From Scleromatobacter sp039920745 (lineage in GTDB: Bacteria; Pseudomonadota; Gammaproteobacteria; Burkholderiales; Burkholderiaceae_C): a DNA stretch of 64,000 nt. The notes under the pieces were generated by a model. The model made no database searches, had not been told where the DNA came from, and saw nothing but the letters and a program-made list of their open reading frames with translations. The position numbers and the translations under genes are program-made. Numbering within the stretch: position 1 is the first letter of the stretch; every line of letters starts with the position of its first letter. The DNA lies in the NCBI GenBank assembly GCA_039920745.1, contig JBDSDD010000076.1:9398-73397 (forward strand). The letters run 5' to 3'. This document shows, piece by piece, positions 1 through 9,334 of the stretch.

Positions 1-255
1 TACACGCTGGCGATGGCGCGTACTTCGGACCCGCATTCGGCCACCGGCCAGTTCTTCATCAACACCACCAACAACGGCTTCCTGAACAACGCCGAGGCGC
101 AGGACGGCTGGGGCTACGCGGTGTTCGGCAAGGTCGTCGAAGGCCAGTCGGTCGTCGACGATCTGGGCAGCGTCAAGACGGGCCGCAAGGGCTTTCACGA
201 CGACGTGCCGGTCGATGACATCCAGATCGTCAAGGCCGAGGAAGTCCAGGCTTGA
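1..255 (+). CDS. ppiB: Cyclophilin-type peptidyl-prolyl isomerase, C-terminal part (5' end outside window)
   Basis: The frame is open from base 1 to a TGA at 253-255 and encodes the last 84 residues of a small cyclophilin, an enzyme that interconverts cis and trans X-Pro bonds. The visible part carries the cyclophilin active-site pattern around SATGQFFIN, followed by the WGYAVFGKVVEG strand that lines the proline pocket. The C-terminus is short, as in cytoplasmic PpiB. lpxH starts 58 bases downstream on the same strand, a common proteobacterial arrangement. PpiA and PpiB cannot be separated firmly without the N-terminus, where a signal peptide would decide. Confidence 0.88.
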   Translation, partial: YTLAMARTSDPHSATGQFFINTTNNGFLNNAEAQDGWGYAVFGKVVEGQSVVDDLGSVKTGRKGFHDDVPVDDIQIVKAEEVQA

Positions 256-313
256 TCGACGCCAGACCGCCCGAAGGCGATCGCTGCAGGGTGCGAAGCA
301 CACAGGTTTCCAG

Positions 314-1090
314 ATGACTTTGGCGACCTTCGATTCGGAATTGCGGTTCGGCGACGACATCCACGTCGTCGACTTCATCTCCGATATCCACCTGAGCGAA
401 GCCATGCCGGCCACCGCGGCCGCATGGGAGGGCTATATGGCGAGCACGCGGGCCGACGCGGTCTTGCTGCTCGGCGACATCTTCGAGGTGTGGGTGGGCG
501 ACGACGCCCGCACACGCCCGTTCGAGGCCCGCTGCACGGCGGTGATCGCCGCCACCGCCGCCCGCGTGCCGGTGTGGCTGCAGCACGGCAACCGCGATTT
601 CCTGATCGGCGCTGAGTTCGCCGCCGCCACCGGCGCGCGGCTGCTGGCCGATCCGGCATCCGTCACGGCGTTCGGCCGCACCCTGTTGCTGACGCACGGC
701 GACGAGCTGTGCGTCGACGACATCCCCTACCAGCTGTTTCGCCAGCAGGTGCGCGATCCGGCGTACCAGCAGCAGTTCCTGTCGCAGCCCCTCGAGGCCC
801 GCCTTGCGCTGGCCGCCAGGATGCGCGCAGCCAGCATGGCGCGCCACGACGAGCCCGTCACCTATGCCGACGTCGACGAGACGATGGCCAAGGAGTGGCT
901 GGCCCGCCTGGGCACCGATACGATGATCCACGGCCACACCCACCGGCCGGGCACGCAGTTGCGCGAGGGCTGGACGCGTCACGTGCTCAGCGACTGGGAC
1001 CTGGACACGCCCGCGCCCGAGGCCCGGCGCGCACAGGTGCTGCGCTGGACGGCCGCGGGCGTCGAGCGCCTGTCGCCGACGCAGGCCTGA
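314..1090 (+). CDS. lpxH: UDP-2,3-diacylglucosamine diphosphatase LpxH
   Basis: This 258-residue calcineurin-like phosphoesterase hydrolyses UDP-2,3-diacylglucosamine to lipid X, the fourth step of lipid A synthesis, at the inner face of the cytoplasmic membrane. The metal-binding motifs appear in order: SDIHLSE (23-29), GDIFEVW (54-60), HGNRD (91-95), THGDELC (127-133) and GHTHRP (207-212). The frame is open upstream to 215, but that start would overlap the cyclophilin gene and add residues unlike the family, so ATG 314 was chosen. The length matches LpxH. mtfA follows after 7 bases. Confidence 0.93.
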   Translation: MTLATFDSELRFGDDIHVVDFISDIHLSEAMPATAAAWEGYMASTRADAVLLLGDIFEVWVGDDARTRPFEARCTAVIAATAARVPVWLQHGNRDFLIGAEFAAATGARLLADPASVTAFGRTLLLTHGDELCVDDIPYQLFRQQVRDPAYQQQFLSQPLEARLALAARMRAASMARHDEPVTYADVDETMAKEWLARLGTDTMIHGHTHRPGTQLREGWTRHVLSDWDLDTPAPEARRAQVLRWTAAGVERLSPTQA

Positions 1091-1097
1091 GCAAGCG

Positions 1098-1898
1098 GTG
1101 AACGACGCCTACCGCCCGTGGTGGCGTGCGCCGCTCGCCCGCCTGGGCGCGTGGCGCGAGCAGCGCGCGCTCGAGCGCCGCGCGATCCCCGACGACCTCT
1201 GGCGCCTCACGCTGGCCCGGCTGCCCTTCGTCGCGCGCCTCGACGCCGCCGACCAGGCCGAGTTGCGCCGCCTGTGCAGCCTGTTCCTGGATCGCAAGGA
1301 GTTCCACGGCGTCGGCGGCCTGGAGGTCACCGACGACATGGCGCTGGTGATCGCCGCGCAGGCCTGCCTTCCGGTGCTGCGGCTGGGACTGGACGTCTAC
1401 GCGAGCTTCGTCAGCATCCTCGTCCACCCGGAAGGCGCCGTCGCCCCGCGCACCGAGGTCGACGAGGACGGCATCGTCCACGAGTGGGATGACGAGATCG
1501 TCGGCGAGGTGGGGCACGTCGGGCGGCTGATGCTGGCGTGGTCGGACGTGCAGGACGGGACGGAGCTGATGGACGAGGTCTACAACGTCGTGATACACGA
1601 ATTCGTCCACGCGATCGACGCCGCCGCCGGCGCGTTCGACGGCGTCCCTCCCCTGCCCGACCGCGCCGCGCGCGACCACTGGATCGACGTGATGGACGCC
1701 GCCTACGGGCAGTTCTGCCAGGATGTGGACGACGGCTACGAGACCGTCGTCGACCCGTATGGCGCCGAGGCGGTCGAGGAGTACTTCGCGGTCGCCGTCG
1801 AGGCCTTCTTCATCGCCCCGGTGCCGTTCCGCCACGAATCGCCGGCGCTGTACGAGCTGTTCGCCGGCTACTTCCAGCAGGACCCGGCCACGCGCTGA
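1098..1898 (+). CDS. mtfA: MtfA-family zinc peptidase (M90, Mlc titration factor)
   Basis: This 266-residue cytoplasmic protein matches the MtfA family. In E. coli MtfA is a zinc aminopeptidase that also binds and titrates the glucose repressor Mlc. The zinc motif HEFVH lies at 167-171 and is followed by the family hallmark of a conserved AIDAAAG stretch. Further acidic residues in EAVEEYFAVAVEAFF could give the third ligand. The start is a GTG 7 bases after lpxH, so the two are probably co-transcribed. Whether an Mlc-type partner exists in this organism cannot be told here. No clear Shine-Dalgarno sequence is visible. Confidence 0.85.
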   Translation: MNDAYRPWWRAPLARLGAWREQRALERRAIPDDLWRLTLARLPFVARLDAADQAELRRLCSLFLDRKEFHGVGGLEVTDDMALVIAAQACLPVLRLGLDVYASFVSILVHPEGAVAPRTEVDEDGIVHEWDDEIVGEVGHVGRLMLAWSDVQDGTELMDEVYNVVIHEFVHAIDAAAGAFDGVPPLPDRAARDHWIDVMDAAYGQFCQDVDDGYETVVDPYGAEAVEEYFAVAVEAFFIAPVPFRHESPALYELFAGYFQQDPATR

Positions 1899-1992
1899 GG
1901 ACACCGCGGTCATCGGCGCGCCCACCGTCAAGAGCACCTGCAACCTCGGCGGGGGCGGCAACATCGCCCGAGCATTCACCCGCCCTGCAGAG

Positions 1993-2014
1993 GCCCGCCG
2001 TGTGCGGGCTCTTT
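1993..2014 (+). terminator. Possible rho-independent terminator after mtfA
   Basis: GCCCGC (1993-1998) pairs with GCGGGC (2004-2009) around a 5-base loop and is followed by TCTTT. It lies 95 bases after the mtfA stop and before the start of the TPR gene. The short U-tract makes it modest. Confidence 0.5.
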
Positions 2015-2095
2015 GCATGGCGGCTGCGCGATACTCCCCTCGCAGTTCCGGCAGCGTACCGACCGGACGTCACAATGATGAACGGGGAGGACGAC

Positions 2096-2866
2096 ATGAA
2101 GACAACGATGGTTGCGGTCGTGCTGATCGCGCTGACGGTCGGTGCACAGGCCGGCGAACTGGCCTCGGCAAAGGCGGCGTCCACACCCGCATCGGGTGGC
2201 ATGACGATCAACCTCGGGAGCACTGACGACAAGCGGGACGTCGCCGACAAAGCCGTGCTCGACCAGGCCGTGACGCTGATCGCCTCGCACCGGGCGCAGG
2301 ACGCGCTGGACCTGCTCGATCCGCTGGTGACCACGCTGGAGGCCCGCTATAAGGACAGGCCAGAGAAGCTCTATTGCTCGCACGGCACCGCGGAGACGCT
2401 GTTCTACATGGTCTCGGCCAGCGTCGACGACAAGGGGGCCGTCGCCCTCGACTACCCATTCTGCGATGCCTATTTCATGCGCGGCTTCGCCGAGATCGAC
2501 CTCGGCCGCCACGCCAAGGCCGAGGCGGACTACGCCCACGCTCTGGCGCTGGCGCCCAACTACCCGCACTACCTGTCCGAGATGGCTGAGCTCTACTCGA
2601 TGCACCACGACTGGGCCGGCGCGCTGAAGTACTACACCCGGGCCCGCGAGGACGCCCCGGTCTATTCGCCCGAGGGCAAGGCCAACTTCGAACTCGGACG
2701 CGCCTTGCGTGGTATCGGCTACGTCGACGTCGAGCTCGGCAACCTCGACGAGGCCGAAGCGATGTACCGCCGCTGCCTGGAGATCGACCCCAAGGACCAG
2801 AAGGCCCGCGGCGAACTCGGCTACGTCCTGAACCTCAAGGCCAGGCAGGTCGGCCTGGGGAAGTAG
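2096..2866 (+). CDS. Secreted tetratricopeptide-repeat protein
   Basis: The 256-residue product begins with a clear signal peptide (hydrophobic core MVAVVLIALTVG, cleavage near AQA-GE, residues 18-20). TPR-like helical pairs follow, most clearly around 120-155 (FMRGFAEIDLGRHAKAEADY) and 205-245 (DVELGNLDEAEAMYRRCLEI). It is therefore a periplasmic protein-protein interaction scaffold of unknown partner. ATG 2096 was chosen because GGGGAGG (2084-2090) sits five bases upstream; the longer open frame to the left shadows mtfA. It is flanked by terminators, so it is probably a single-gene transcript. Confidence 0.78.
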   Translation: MKTTMVAVVLIALTVGAQAGELASAKAASTPASGGMTINLGSTDDKRDVADKAVLDQAVTLIASHRAQDALDLLDPLVTTLEARYKDRPEKLYCSHGTAETLFYMVSASVDDKGAVALDYPFCDAYFMRGFAEIDLGRHAKAEADYAHALALAPNYPHYLSEMAELYSMHHDWAGALKYYTRAREDAPVYSPEGKANFELGRALRGIGYVDVELGNLDEAEAMYRRCLEIDPKDQKARGELGYVLNLKARQVGLGK

Positions 2867-2908
2867 CCGGCGCGACCCAGCCCGCCTTCAGCGGCCCGCC
2901 AGAAAGGA

Positions 2909-2945
2909 AAAAGCCCGCCGAGACTCGCGTCCCGCCGGGCTTTCG
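2909..2945. terminator. Bidirectional terminator between the TPR gene and clpA
   Basis: AAAGCCCG and CGGGCTTT form the outer stem, with an A-run on the left and a T-run on the right. A smaller CGAG-A-CTCG hairpin lies within it. The element sits between convergent stop codons (2866 on plus, 2962 on minus) and could serve both strands. Confidence 0.65.
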
Positions 2946-2961
2946 GTGCTGGAAAACAGCG

Positions 2962-5268
2962 TCAGATCGCCGCGGCTTCCGCCTTCGGCTTGTCCGCCTT
3001 GCCACCCGACTGGATGTCGAGCACGGTCTCGCCCTTGTCGTCGACGTCCACGCTCAGGCGGCCGCCATCGACCAGGCGGCCGAACAGCAGCTCGTCGGCC
3101 AGTGCACGACGGATCGTGTCCTGGATCAGGCGCTGCATCGGGCGCGCGCCCATCAGCGGGTCGAAGCCCTTCTTGCCCAGGTGCTTGCGCAGGGCGTCGG
3201 AGAACGTGACGTCGACCTTCTTCTCGGCCAGTTGCGCCTCGAGCTGCAGCAGGAACTTGTCGACCACGCGCAGGATGATCTCCTCGTCGATCGCACGGAA
3301 GTTGACGATCGCGTCCAGGCGATTGCGGAACTCCGGCGTGAACATGCGCTTGATGTCACCCATCTCGTCGCCTTGCTGGCGCGAGTTGGTGAAGCCGATC
3401 GTCGCCTTGCTCATGGTCTCGGCGCCCGCGTTGGTGGTCATGATGATGATCACGTTGCGGAAGTCGGACTTGCGGCCGTTGTTGTCGGTCAGCGTCCCGT
3501 GGTCCATGACCTGCAGCAGCACGTTGAAGACGTCCGGATGCGCCTTCTCGATCTCGTCGAGCAGCAGCACGCAGTGCGGCTTCTTGGTGATCTGCTCGGT
3601 CAGCAGGCCGCCCTGGTCAAAGCCCACGTAGCCCGGAGGCGCGCCGATCAACCGACTGACGGCGTGGCGCTCCATGTACTCCGACATGTCGAAGCGGATC
3701 AGGTCGATGCCCAGGATGAAAGCGAGCTGCTTGGCGACCTCCGTCTTGCCGACTCCGGTGGGGCCCGAAAACAGGAACGAGCCGATCGGCTTGTCCGGCT
3801 TGCCGAGGCCAGAACGGGCCATCTTGATCGCCGCGGCGAGCGCGTCGATGGCTGGCTCCTGGCCGAACACCACGCTCTTGAGGTCGCGGTCGATCGTGCG
3901 CAGCTTGTCGCGGTCGTCCGAGGTCACGCTGGCGGGCGGGATGCGGGCGATCTTGGCCACGATGTCTTCGACTTCTGCGCGGGTGATCGTCTTCTTCTGG
4001 CGGCTCTTGGGCAGGATGCGCTGCGCAGCACCGGCCTCGTCGATGACATCGATCGCCTTGTCGGGCAGGTGGCGGTCGTTGATGTACTTGGCTGACAGCT
4101 CCGCCGCGGCCTGCAGGGCGCCGATTGCGTACTTGACGCTGTGGTGCTCCTCGAAGCGCGACTTGAGGCCCTTGAGGATCTCGACGGTCTGCTCGACGGT
4201 GGGCTCGTTGACGTCGACCTTCTGGAAACGACGCGACAGCGCCGCATCCTTCTCGAAGATGCCCCGGTACTCGGTGAACGTCGTCGCGCCGATGCACTTC
4301 ATCGAGCCGTTGGACAGCGCCGGCTTGAGCAGGTTGCTGGCGTCCAGCGTGCCGCCCGACGCGGCGCCCGCGCCGATCAGCGTGTGGATCTCGTCGATGA
4401 ACAGCACGGCACGCGGCTGATCCTTGAGCTGCTTGAGCACGCCCTTGAGGCGTTGCTCGAAGTCGCCACGGTACTTGGTGCCGGCCAGCAGCGCACCCAT
4501 GTCCAGCGAGTAGACGACCGCGTCGGCCAGCACGTCGGGCACCTCGTTCTGCGTGATGCGCCAGGCCAGGCCCTCGGCGATGGCCGTCTTGCCGACGCCG
4601 GCTTCGCCGACCAGCAGCGGGTTGTTCTTGCGCCGGCGGCACAGGATCTGGATGACGCGCTCGACCTCGTGCTCGCGCCCGATCAGCGGATCGATCTTGC
4701 CGTCGCGGGCGAGCTGGTTCAGGTTCTGCGTGAACTGATCCAGTGGCGAGCCCTTGCCTTCGCCGCCCTCGTCTTTCTCGGCCTGTTCGCCACCCGTCTC
4801 GCCGCTGGCCTTGGGCGGTTCCGGTGGATCGGACTTCTTGATGCCGTGGGCGATGTAGTTGACGACGTCCAGGCGCGTGACGCCCTGCTGGTGCAGGTAG
4901 TACACGGCATGGGAATCCTTCTCGCCGAAGATCGCCACGAGCACATTGGCGCCGGTGACTTCCTTCTTGCCGCCGCCGGTGGACTGCACGTGCATGATCG
5001 CGCGCTGGATCACGCGCTGGAATCCCAGCGTGGGCTGCGTGTCGACTTCTTCCGAGCCGCCCACCGTGGGCGTGTTCTCGCGAATGAACGTCGACAGGCT
5101 CTTCCTCAGATCCTCGATGTTGGCTGCGCAGGCGCGCAGCACTTCGGCGGCAGACGGGTTGTCCAGCAACGCCAGCAGCAGGTGCTCGACGGTGATGAAT
5201 TCATGCCGCTGCTGCCGCGCTTCGACAAACGCCATGTGCAGGCTGACTTCCAGTTCTTGCGCAATCAT
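2962..5268 (-). CDS. clpA: ClpA, ATP-binding subunit of the ClpAP protease
   Basis: At 768 residues this is close to E. coli ClpA (758). A Clp N-domain (about 1-145) binds ClpS. A Gly/Glu/Lys-rich linker follows, then two AAA+ modules with Walker A motifs GEAGVGKT and GPTGVGKT and Walker B motifs VLFIDEIH and VLLLDEIEKAH. The product unfolds substrates for ClpP in the cytosol. Start ATG 5268 was chosen because GGAGG (5273-5277) sits 4 bases upstream and the Clp N-domain starts there; longer frames add unrelated residues. The start overlaps the clpS stop (ATGA), so the two are translationally coupled. Confidence 0.97.
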   Translation of the reverse strand: MIAQELEVSLHMAFVEARQQRHEFITVEHLLLALLDNPSAAEVLRACAANIEDLRKSLSTFIRENTPTVGGSEEVDTQPTLGFQRVIQRAIMHVQSTGGGKKEVTGANVLVAIFGEKDSHAVYYLHQQGVTRLDVVNYIAHGIKKSDPPEPPKASGETGGEQAEKDEGGEGKGSPLDQFTQNLNQLARDGKIDPLIGREHEVERVIQILCRRRKNNPLLVGEAGVGKTAIAEGLAWRITQNEVPDVLADAVVYSLDMGALLAGTKYRGDFEQRLKGVLKQLKDQPRAVLFIDEIHTLIGAGAASGGTLDASNLLKPALSNGSMKCIGATTFTEYRGIFEKDAALSRRFQKVDVNEPTVEQTVEILKGLKSRFEEHHSVKYAIGALQAAAELSAKYINDRHLPDKAIDVIDEAGAAQRILPKSRQKKTITRAEVEDIVAKIARIPPASVTSDDRDKLRTIDRDLKSVVFGQEPAIDALAAAIKMARSGLGKPDKPIGSFLFSGPTGVGKTEVAKQLAFILGIDLIRFDMSEYMERHAVSRLIGAPPGYVGFDQGGLLTEQITKKPHCVLLLDEIEKAHPDVFNVLLQVMDHGTLTDNNGRKSDFRNVIIIMTTNAGAETMSKATIGFTNSRQQGDEMGDIKRMFTPEFRNRLDAIVNFRAIDEEIILRVVDKFLLQLEAQLAEKKVDVTFSDALRKHLGKKGFDPLMGARPMQRLIQDTIRRALADELLFGRLVDGGRLSVDVDDKGETVLDIQSGGKADKPKAEAAAI

Positions 5269-5624
5269 GCGGCCTCCATAATGCATTGAAGCGGGTGTCC
5301 GTAGCGACGTGCGGCGGCCAGCACCAACTCGACCTTCGTGGCGGCGATGTCCTTGGTGAACAGTCCGCACACGCCACGACCTTCATGGTGAATCTTCAAC
5401 ATGATCTGCGTGGAGGTTTCGAGGTCCAACTTGAAATATTCCTGCAGCACCATGACGACGAATTCCATCGGAGTGAAGTCGTCATTGAGCAGCACCACCT
5501 GGTACATGCGGGGCGGCTTGGTGCGTGCAGCTTTGCGTTCTGCCACCACGGAGCCCTGACCCGAATCCGGAAGGATCGGCTTGGGCAGCGCGGGCGGCGG
5601 CGGTGGAGGGTTTTCCTCGGGCAT
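5265..5624 (-). CDS. clpS: ClpS, adaptor for N-degron delivery to ClpAP
   Basis: The 119-residue protein has a proline-rich flexible N-terminus (2-30) and the ClpS core. The core includes the YQVVLLNDDFTPMEFVV strand-turn and the downstream histidines in KIHHEGRGVCG that form the N-degron pocket. It hands proteins with Leu/Phe/Tyr/Trp N-termini to ClpA. The stop overlaps the clpA start by ATGA. The cold-shock gene that often lies upstream of clpS in related bacteria is not seen. A sigma-70-like -10 (TATAGA) lies very close to the start codon; a heat-shock-like promoter further upstream is listed separately. Confidence 0.95.
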   Translation of the reverse strand: MPEENPPPPPPALPKPILPDSGQGSVVAERKAARTKPPRMYQVVLLNDDFTPMEFVVMVLQEYFKLDLETSTQIMLKIHHEGRGVCGLFTKDIAATKVELVLAAARRYGHPLQCIMEAA

Positions 5625-5952
5625 GAATTGATTCTATAGACTCGCGCACGTCTGGGCACGATGACAGATATCGTCGCCTTGACGGGGTGTAGAGCATTGC
5701 CGAATAAGCTTTGCTCAGAGCACGCATTTCGGGACGACGCGGATCATTTCAAGACGAGCGTACTGGACAACTTGCGCTGGCACCCCCGGCGGCCGGCAAG
5801 ACCGGGCTGGCGGGAGGCGACGAGCGGTGCGCATGACCCCAAGGTAGCACGTCGCACGGGCAAGTTGGCTCAGTGTTGCAACGGCGGGACGTCGATTTTT
5901 GCCGTCTCACGACGCCCGTCCACTGCCCCCGGGGCGCCCCCCCGCGGGCGCG
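5625..5952. other. 328-base intergenic stretch, no gene recognised
   Basis: The stretch lies between the clpS start and the stop of the ParB-like gene. No open frame in it resembles a protein. It holds the presumed clpS-clpA promoter on the minus strand and, near 5930-5960, a very G+C-rich run (CCCCCGGGGCGCCCC) at the 3' end of the ParB-like gene. Confidence 0.6.
5726..5753 (-). promoter_or_regulatory. Possible sigma-32 heat-shock promoter for clpS-clpA
   Basis: Read on the minus strand, CTTGAAA (5753-5747) is followed after 13 bases by CCCGAAAT (5733-5726). The known sigma-32 consensus is CTTGAAA, 13-15 bases, CCCCATNT. The -35 is perfect and the -10 matches at five of seven defined positions. 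It would give a leader of about 95 bases ahead of clpS. Confidence 0.4.
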
Positions 5953-6771
5953 TCACGCGCCCAGGCGGGCCTGGAGCTCGGCCACCTGGCCGCGCAGGTA
6001 CTCGTTCTCGGCGGTCAGTTGGGCCACCTTGTCTTGCAGCGCCTGCACCTCGGTCGTCGGGCGCTGGCTGGCCTCGTCGCGCGGCTTCTTGGTCGCGTCG
6101 CGGACGCGCTTCGCCGCCAGCTTGAGCTCGTCCTTGCCGGCGCTGACCGCCGCGACCTGCTCCTGCATCGGCAGCCCGGCCACGGCCGCGGCCGCGCTGA
6201 GCGAGATCGTGCCCGCGCGCACTGCCGCCACCAGCTCCGGCGCCGCCTGTTTCTGGATCTTCTCGATCATCGTCACCTGGCTGGGCGTGAGCTTGGCGGC
6301 CTTGGCGACCGCCTCGCGCGACTTCAACAGCGGCTCCGCCGCCACGGCCGGCTCGCCGTCGATGGGCCCCATGGCTTCGGGCTGCGCCTCGCCGCGCACC
6401 TCGGCACGCAGGTGCGCGTCCTTGGCCGCGGCCTTGGCGGCCGCCTGGCGCTCGGCGACGATCTCCTTCTTTCGCAGCGCGAGAACGCCGCGCTGGAAGT
6501 CGGACACGCTGCGCCGGCCCAGGTGCTGGTCGATCATCCAAAGGTGGACGTCGTCGATCGAACGGAAGCGCGTGTTCTGCACCGTGTTGAACGGCAGGCC
6601 GTGCTTCAGGCACAGGCCGTAGCGGTTGTGCCCGTCCACCAGCACGTCGCCCCACAGCACCAGCGCATCACGGCAGCCCTCGGCCAGAAGACTGCGTTCC
6701 AGAGCGTCGTGCTCGTCTGGCGTCAGCGGGTCGATGTAGGTCTTGAGGTCTTCCTGGACGACGATGTTCAC
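5953..6771 (-). CDS. ParB/Srx-fold protein with C-terminal coiled coil (orphan, chromosomal)
   Basis: The 272-residue protein has an N-terminal ParB/sulfiredoxin-like fold marked by DGHNRYGLC (46-54), the nucleotide-binding motif of ParB-like proteins. A central part resembles a helix-turn-helix (LTPSQVTMIEKIQ, then LSAAAAVAGL). The extreme C-terminus is a heptad repeat of leucines (VQALQDKVAQLTAENEYL and onward) typical of a leucine zipper. The start is GTG 6771. No ParA ATPase or plasmid replication gene is nearby, so a chromosomal regulator or sensor is more likely than a partition protein. Similar chromosomal proteins are often annotated 'plasmid replication/partition-related'. The function is not known. 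Confidence 0.75.
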   Translation of the reverse strand: MNIVVQEDLKTYIDPLTPDEHDALERSLLAEGCRDALVLWGDVLVDGHNRYGLCLKHGLPFNTVQNTRFRSIDDVHLWMIDQHLGRRSVSDFQRGVLALRKKEIVAERQAAAKAAAKDAHLRAEVRGEAQPEAMGPIDGEPAVAAEPLLKSREAVAKAAKLTPSQVTMIEKIQKQAAPELVAAVRAGTISLSAAAAVAGLPMQEQVAAVSAGKDELKLAAKRVRDATKKPRDEASQRPTTEVQALQDKVAQLTAENEYLRGQVAELQARLGA

Positions 6772-6814
6772 GGTGCGGATCTGGGGGTACGAGTGCGGGT
6801 TCGCAAGACGCGAA

Positions 6815-6833
6815 GGCCCGCACGGGGCGGGCC
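6815..6833 (-). terminator. Hairpin between the zinc-ribbon gene and the ParB-like gene
   Basis: GGCCCGC (6815-6821) pairs with GCGGGCC (6827-6833) around a 5-base loop. On the minus strand it follows the zinc-ribbon gene stop (6859) and is trailed by TTCGCGTCTT, only weakly U-rich. It may attenuate read-through into the ParB-like gene. Confidence 0.45.
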
Positions 6834-6858
6834 TGTCGGTCGGGGGCAGGCGCCCATC

Positions 6859-7617
6859 TTAACGTTCGACCAGCACGTCGCCTGCCAGGCGGCGCCGCTG
6901 CAGCCTCAATACCCCGGCGCCCCAAGCCAGCGCGAGCAGCACGATGCCCAAGCCCAGCGCATGGGTCAACGCGCCGATGCGCTGCGCCCGGTGGAGCAGG
7001 TTCATGGAATCGAACAGGTAAATCCAGTCGTGGAAGCTGTCGCCGCCCGTCCCGCCGCCCAGCAAGGTCAGCTGCGGCTCCCAGGCGTCGTACATATAGG
7101 GTGCGACGTCCAGCACCGAGACGCCGAACAGCCACAGCCCGATGGCTGCGCCGAAAGGATCCCGGTTCTTCCACAGCAGCGCGCCGCCCAGGATCACGGG
7201 CATCGACAACTGGCCCAGCGTGCCGCCCAGCACACCCGCCCATTCGCCGAACAGCCGAAAGATCACGTGACCCGCCTCGTGGAAGATCAGCAGCGGCAGG
7301 TGGATGAACGAACGCATGATCTCTCCGTCGCGGTAGTCCAGCCAGCACAGGCGCAGACCCCACAGCGCGAAGGCCGCGAGCAGCCCGACCCGCATCTTGA
7401 ACGCCGTCGCGTCGACCCGGTCAGGCACGTGCCAGAGCCACGCGCGCAGCCAGCCCTCCTCGTCGGCCTCTCGGACGACCTCATTGATGACCACCAGGTC
7501 GCGCTCCGGTGCCGCGCCCACCCGGGCCAGGATCACGCCGCACGCCAGGCATTCGGCGGGGAACGCCTGCTCGACGGGCAGCGGCGAATGACCGCATTTG
7601 GGGCAACGCTCATGCAT
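6859..7617 (-). CDS. Zinc-ribbon membrane protein with intramembrane HEAGH motif
   Basis: The 252-residue protein starts with a zinc ribbon (C5-x2-C8 and C23-x2-C26). Several hydrophobic segments follow from about residue 75 on. One contains FHEAGHVIF (112-120), an HExxH zinc-protease signature inside a membrane helix, as in site-2-protease (M50) families. A second-ligand motif is less clear; DWIYLFDSMNLL near 205 is a candidate. It is therefore either an intramembrane metalloprotease or a relative that keeps the metal site for another purpose. The substrate is unknown. It stands alone between an A+T-rich upstream region and a hairpin. Confidence 0.7.
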   Translation of the reverse strand: MHERCPKCGHSPLPVEQAFPAECLACGVILARVGAAPERDLVVINEVVREADEEGWLRAWLWHVPDRVDATAFKMRVGLLAAFALWGLRLCWLDYRDGEIMRSFIHLPLLIFHEAGHVIFRLFGEWAGVLGGTLGQLSMPVILGGALLWKNRDPFGAAIGLWLFGVSVLDVAPYMYDAWEPQLTLLGGGTGGDSFHDWIYLFDSMNLLHRAQRIGALTHALGLGIVLLALAWGAGVLRLQRRRLAGDVLVER

Positions 7618-7840
7618 GAGCTGAGTCTAGGGCCGCGCACCGGCCTGCGACCGTGGCGCCTGCAAATCGATCGTATCCAGCACACCCATTTGAAACAGTC
7701 CCGCGAACATAAAAGTTATTTATTATCAAAGACTTAGCAAATATACATAATCCTGTTTAGATGTTTCAACGTCGTCATTCTGAAATACATCCAGGCGCAC
7801 TGCAGCGACGCAGCGGTCTGGGAAACGTCAGGTCGAAAAG
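7618..7840. other. Intergenic region with A+T-rich patch, probable promoter of the zinc-ribbon gene
   Basis: No gene is seen. About 7700-7795 is strikingly A+T-rich (for example TTATTTATTATC) against the very G+C-rich neighbours. On the minus strand a GATAAT hexamer is a candidate -10 for the zinc-ribbon gene, but no good -35 accompanies it. Confidence 0.45.
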
Positions 7841-7843
7841 CAA

Positions 7844-7872
7844 TAAACCCCAGTCGAATCAACGATCTGGGG
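7844..7872 (-). terminator. Rho-independent terminator of icd
   Basis: CCCCAG (7848-7853) pairs with CTGGGG (7867-7872). On the minus strand the hairpin is followed by TTTATTGCTTTT. It lies about 40 bases beyond the icd stop codon. Confidence 0.75.
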
Positions 7873-7914
7873 CCTATTGTTGAAGTGCTTTCGACGTCTC
7901 GAGACGCCGCGCGA

Positions 7915-9168
<1,254 letters not shown>

Positions 9169-9225
9169 TGACTCTTGCTCCGCTTGTTCTGGTTTGAAGG
9201 GCACCAAGGCGGGGCCCCGGGGAAA

Positions 9226-9255
9226 AATAAATTCTAGTTCACAAATTTCTGTCAA
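9226..9255 (-). promoter_or_regulatory. Sigma-70 promoter of icd
   Basis: On the minus strand a perfect TTGACA (9255-9250) is followed after 18 bases by TTTATT (9231-9226), placing transcription start about 50 bases before the icd ATG. The -10 is four of six. Confidence 0.55.
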
Positions 9256-9334
9256 CCGCTCGACAGTGGGATACGTTTGAGGGCTGCTACGCCCTGACGG
9301 GCAAGCAATTTCAACTTCTTCAAGGTACTTCAAA

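Noticed and set aside
2962..5370. Long plus-strand open frames opposite clpA, and similar frames opposite icd, pepA, fimV and clpB
   Set aside because: They mirror the codon structure of the real genes in G+C-rich DNA. Their translations are low-complexity (Arg, Val, Asp, Gln) and match no family.
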